The translations under genes and the position numbers were made by a program. A stretch of 64,000 nucleotides of DNA from JAFCUW01 sp049897565 (GTDB lineage: Bacteria; Pseudomonadota; Gammaproteobacteria; Burkholderiales; Burkholderiaceae_D). The stretch lies in the NCBI RefSeq assembly GCF_049897565.1, contig NZ_JAFCWM010000007.1, forward strand, positions 1-64,000. Direction: 5' to 3'. Positions 60,233 through 64,000 of this stretch are shown in pieces (position 1 is the stretch's first letter; every line of letters begins with the position of its first letter). The notes below the pieces were generated by a model. It was given only the letters and a program-made list of their open reading frames with translations, had not been told where the DNA came from and ran no database searches.

Positions 60233-61179
60233 AGTTTTTGCACATGCGCCACCGCGGCCTGCTGCTGCTCGCGCTGGTGCTGGCCGTGCTGCCGCTGGTG
60301 CTGCCGAACGCATTCTATGTCGACGTGGCGATTCGCATCGCCCTCAACGCCATCGTCGTCATCGCGCTCAACCTGCTGATGGGCTACACCGGCCAGATCA
60401 GCATCGGCCACGCCGGCTTCTATGGCCTCGGGGCGTATGCGTCGGCCGCGCTGACCACTCACTTCAACTGGCCGCCGCTGGGCGCGTTGGCCGCCGGCGC
60501 TGCCGCCACTGGCCTGCTGGCATGGCTGATGGCGCGCCCGATCCTCAAACTCAAGGGCCACACGCTGGCGATGGCGACGCTCGGCCTGGGCATCATCATC
60601 TCGATCGTCATCAACAACGAAGCGCAATGGACCGGCGGACCCGATGGCATGTCGGTGCCGGCGTTCACGCTGGCCGGCATGACCATCGCCGGCGAAACCA
60701 GCTGGTACGCGGTGGCGGCGGTGCTGCTGCTGCTGATGACGTGGCTGGCGCTGAACCTGATCGATTCGCCGGTCGGGCGCGCGCTGCAGGCCATCCACGG
60801 CTCCGAAATCGCCGCGCGCGTGGCCGGCGTCGACACCACCAGGTTCAAGGTGCGCGTGTTCGTGCTGTCGGCGGTGGTGGCCAGCATCGCCGGCTCCATT
60901 TCGGCGCACTACATCGGCTTCATCACTCCTGGCATGGCCGGCTTCTTCCACTCGATCGAGCTGGTGACGATGGTGGTGGTGGGCGGCATGGCGTCGGTAT
61001 TCGGCTCGATCATCGGCGCCGCGCTGCTGACCATCCTGCCGCAGCTGCTGCAAACCTTCGAAGGCTGGGAAGTGGTGGTGTTCGGCGTGATCCTGATGGC
61101 GACGATGATCTTCATGCCGAAAGGCCTGGTGCCGAGCATTGCGCAGCGCCTGCGTGCGCGCCGCAAGGGGAGCAACTGA
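60229..61179 (+). CDS. ABC transporter permease (LivM type)
   Basis: A 316-aa permease of the LivM family: IALNAIVVIALNLLMGYTGQISIGHAGFYGLGAYASAAL is diagnostic, and GRALQAIHGSEIAARVAGVDTTRFKVRVFVLSAVVASIAG is the EAA-like cytoplasmic loop. ATG overlaps the LivH-type stop; its own stop overlaps the next ATG (TGATG). Confidence 0.94.
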   Translation: MKFLHMRHRGLLLLALVLAVLPLVLPNAFYVDVAIRIALNAIVVIALNLLMGYTGQISIGHAGFYGLGAYASAALTTHFNWPPLGALAAGAAATGLLAWLMARPILKLKGHTLAMATLGLGIIISIVINNEAQWTGGPDGMSVPAFTLAGMTIAGETSWYAVAAVLLLLMTWLALNLIDSPVGRALQAIHGSEIAARVAGVDTTRFKVRVFVLSAVVASIAGSISAHYIGFITPGMAGFFHSIELVTMVVVGGMASVFGSIIGAALLTILPQLLQTFEGWEVVVFGVILMATMIFMPKGLVPSIAQRLRARRKGSN

Positions 61180-61934
61180 TGCTGACGATCGAACACCTCA
61201 GCAAGAGCTTCGGCGGCGTCCACGCGGTGCAGGACGTCACCTTCGCCGTGCGCGAAGGGGCGATCCACTCGGTGATTGGTCCCAACGGCGCCGGCAAGAC
61301 TACGCTGTTCAACCTGGTCAGCGGCATCTACACGCCGACCAGCGGCAAGATCATGTTCAACGGCGAGGACGTCGCCGGCATGACGCCCGACGCGCTGGCG
61401 CGCCGCGGCGTGTCGCGCACCTTCCAGAACCTGCAGGTGTGCATGAACATGACGGCGATCGACAACGTCATGGTCGGCTCGCACCTGCGGCTGAACCAGA
61501 ACCTGTTCGCCTCGATGCTGCGCCTGCCGGCGGTGCGCCGCGCCGACGATGAGTGCCGCGCCGAAGCGGTGCGCCTGATGCAGTTTGTCGGCGTCGGCAA
61601 GTACGAAGGCGCCGACGCCAACCAGATGCCGTACGGCGCCCTCAAGCGGCTCGAAATCGCCCGCGCTCTGGCCGCCAGGCCGAAGATGCTGCTGCTCGAC
61701 GAGCCGGCCGCGGGCCTTAACCACACCGAGACCGGCGAGATCGAGGACCTGATCCGCAAGGTCGCGCAGTCCGGCGTGACGGTGCTGCTCGTCGAGCACG
61801 ACATGAAGCTGGTGATGAACCTGTCGGACCATATCCTCGTTCTCGACTACGGCAAGACGCTGGCCGAAGGCACCGCCGCCGAAGTGCGCGCCAACCCGGA
61901 CGTCATCGCCGCCTATCTCGGCGCCGCAGCATAA
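61179..61934 (+). CDS. ABC transporter ATP-binding protein (LivG type)
   Basis: A 251-aa ATPase with Walker A GPNGAGKTT (34-42), Q-loop TFQNLQV, the LivG-type signature PYGALKRLEIARAL, and Walker B MLLLDEPAAGLN. The C-terminal AYLGAAA matches LivG. One-base overlap with the permease upstream. Confidence 0.95.
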   Translation: MLTIEHLSKSFGGVHAVQDVTFAVREGAIHSVIGPNGAGKTTLFNLVSGIYTPTSGKIMFNGEDVAGMTPDALARRGVSRTFQNLQVCMNMTAIDNVMVGSHLRLNQNLFASMLRLPAVRRADDECRAEAVRLMQFVGVGKYEGADANQMPYGALKRLEIARALAARPKMLLLDEPAAGLNHTETGEIEDLIRKVAQSGVTVLLVEHDMKLVMNLSDHILVLDYGKTLAEGTAAEVRANPDVIAAYLGAAA

Positions 61935-61944
61935 AGGAATCAAG

Positions 61945-62673
<729 letters not shown>

Positions 62674-62685
62674 GGAGCTAAGCGC

Positions 62686-63282
62686 ATGGTCAAGGTATAT
62701 GAAATCAACGGCGTCACCCCGGTGGTGCATCCGTCTGCGTACGTGCACCCGAGTGCGGTGCTGATCGGCGACGTCATCGTCGGCCCGCGCTGCTACATCG
62801 GCCCGCTGGCCGCGCTGCGCGGCGACTTCGGCCGGCTGATCCTCGAAGAAGGCGCCAACCTGCAGGACACCTGCGTGATGCATGGTTTCCCTGAGGACGA
62901 CACCGTCGTCGAAGTCGATGGCCACATCGGCCATGGCGCCGTGCTGCACGGCTGCCGCGTCAAGCGCAACGCCATGGTCGGCATGAACGCGGTGGTGATG
63001 GACAAGGCGGTGGTGGGCGAAGACTCGATCGTCGCGGCGATGAGCTTCGTCAAGGCCGGCATGATCATCCCGCCGCGCAGCATGGTGATGGGGATGCCGG
63101 CGAAGGTCGTGCGCGAACTGCTCGACAAGGAAATCGCCTGGAAAAAATTCGGCACGAAGCAGTATCACGATCTCAACGTGCGCTCGATGCAGACCATGCG
63201 TGAGGTCGACTCGAAAGATGAAGTTGAGCCGGATCGCAAGCGCATCGACTTCGGCCCCGACATGCACACGCCAAAGCAGTAA
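62686..63282 (+). CDS. paaY: PaaY, gamma-carbonic-anhydrase-like thioesterase
   Basis: A 198-aa left-handed beta-helix protein: hexapeptide turns at about 12-140 and the metal-site histidines in MHGFPEDDTVVEVDGHIGHGAVLHG. Homologues hydrolyse dead-end CoA esters of the pathway. The C-terminal tail with MREVDSKDEVEPDRKRIDFGPDMHTPKQ is longer than in gamma-carbonic anhydrases. ATG 62686. Confidence 0.95.
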   Translation: MVKVYEINGVTPVVHPSAYVHPSAVLIGDVIVGPRCYIGPLAALRGDFGRLILEEGANLQDTCVMHGFPEDDTVVEVDGHIGHGAVLHGCRVKRNAMVGMNAVVMDKAVVGEDSIVAAMSFVKAGMIIPPRSMVMGMPAKVVRELLDKEIAWKKFGTKQYHDLNVRSMQTMREVDSKDEVEPDRKRIDFGPDMHTPKQ

Positions 63283-63309
63283 TTCGATTCAGACCTGAGG
63301 GACACAACC

Positions 63310-64000
63310 ATGAACGACATCTCGACCCTGCAAAGCCTGATCGGCGGCCGCTGGCTCGGCGCCGAGCCGCACATGCCGCTGCGCAGCGCCATCAACAGCA
63401 ACCTGATTTACCATACCCACGCCGAAAAAATCGATTTCGACGAAGCGGTGCTCTACGCCCGCAAGACCGGCGTGCCTTCCCTGATGGCGCTCGACTTTCA
63501 GACCCGCGCGGCGCGCCTGAAAGCACTGGCGACCTACCTGATGGGCCGCAAGGAAGAACTGTACGAGATCTCGCACCACACCGGCGCCACGCGTCCCGAC
63601 AGCTGGGTCGACGTCGAAGGCGGCATCGGCACCCTGTTCGCCTTTGCCAGCATGGGCAGCCGCGAACTGCCGTCGTCGAACGTGCTGCACGAAGGCCCGG
63701 CCATCGCGCTGGGCAAGCGCGGCGGCTTCGCCGGCACCCACATCCTGGTACCGCGCGGCGGCCTGGCGGTGCACATCAACGCGTTCAACTTCCCGATCTG
63801 GGGCCTGCTCGAAAAATTCGCGCCGAGTTTTCTCGCCGCGATGCCGTGCATCGGCAAGCCGGCCACCGCGACGAGCTACCTGACCGAGGCGGTGGTGCGG
63901 ATGATGCATGAATCGGGCCTGCTGCCCGACGGCAGCATTCAGCTCGTCATCGGCAGCACCGGCGACCTGCTCGAGCGCTTGAATGGCGCCGACGTCGTCA
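63310..64000 (+). CDS. paaZ: PaaZ, bifunctional oxepin-CoA hydrolase/aldehyde dehydrogenase (partial)
   Basis: The first 230 codons of a PaaZ/PaaN protein, cut by the window edge. LQSLIGGRWLGAEPHMPLRSAINSN, THAEKIDFDEAVLYARKTG, LGKRGGFAGTHILVPRGGLAVHINAFNFPIWGLLEKFAPSFLAAMPCIGKPATATSY is typical of the N-terminal dehydrogenase domain (NFPIWG with K after). It should continue into a MaoC-like hydratase domain that opens the oxepin ring. Last visible gene of the operon; ATG 63310 has CTGAGGGA upstream. Confidence 0.94.
   Translation, partial: MNDISTLQSLIGGRWLGAEPHMPLRSAINSNLIYHTHAEKIDFDEAVLYARKTGVPSLMALDFQTRAARLKALATYLMGRKEELYEISHHTGATRPDSWVDVEGGIGTLFAFASMGSRELPSSNVLHEGPAIALGKRGGFAGTHILVPRGGLAVHINAFNFPIWGLLEKFAPSFLAAMPCIGKPATATSYLTEAVVRMMHESGLLPDGSIQLVIGSTGDLLERLNGADVV

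Overview
The window looks like the chromosome of a high-GC betaproteobacterium of the Oxalobacteraceae (Massilia/Duganella/Janthinobacterium type). Grounds: strong GC bias at third codon positions, trxA and rho on the same strand with a type-B L31 gene nearby, the hut and paa gene sets, and dispersed GGGGTC-GACCCC intergenic hairpins. This is inference from content; no 16S gene is present.

Layout. (1) 1-7400 is accessory DNA ending at a tRNA-Leu(CAA) gene. A P4-type tyrosine integrase sits next to the 3' end of the tRNA and reads away from it. Behind it follow tightly overlapping small genes (AlpA-like regulator and unknowns), two repeat arrays resembling iterons, and, further left, a compact type VI secretion cassette: Hcp, a Cys/His peptidoglycan hydrolase-like effector and a signal-peptide-bearing probable immunity protein. 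Two tiny related proteins (77 and 55 aa) flank the replication-like repeat region. (2) 7480-12440 is housekeeping: a membrane protein, a GT39/ArnT-type glycosyltransferase, L31, a small coiled-coil membrane protein, rho and trxA. (3) 12700-26000 is the histidine utilisation region: hutC (minus), an alkylation-repair pair (ada plus a 2OG-Fe oxygenase), a secreted amidohydrolase preceded by a HutC-like operator, then hutU-hutH-hutG-hutF-hutD-hutI and a fused substrate-binding/permease ABC protein. The operon starts at a promoter carrying a perfect TTGTATAGACAA box. hutU carries an in-frame, hairpin-rich 87-bp extra segment near its 3' end.

(4) 26000-42460 holds assorted genes: GNAT acetyltransferases, a DMT exporter, DNA glycosylases (hypoxanthine and 3-methyladenine types), an orphan antitoxin-like gene, an HDOD protein, a chemoreceptor with a secreted Cache protein, an FAD protein with an MFS transporter, an FAH-family enzyme, an esterase, mog, darP and pmbA. 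(5) 42460-48000 has a Tat-exported TRAP-type binding protein, a TonB receptor, an M14 carboxypeptidase and a DUF2442 protein, separated by GGGGTC-GACCCC repeats. (6) 48020-64000 is the phenylacetate catabolon: paaX (minus), then paaABCDE, paaG, paaH, paaI, paaK, paaJ, a five-gene branched-chain-type ABC transporter, paaY and the start of paaZ, which runs off the window.

The hut operon converts histidine to glutamate via urocanate, imidazolonepropionate, formiminoglutamate and N-formylglutamate (HutH, HutU, HutI, HutF, HutG). The paa operon ligates phenylacetate to CoA (PaaK), epoxidises the ring (PaaABCE, with PaaD for maturation), isomerises to the oxepin (PaaG), opens the ring (PaaZ) and finishes by beta-oxidation (PaaH, PaaJ). 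The embedded ABC transporter probably imports the substrate.
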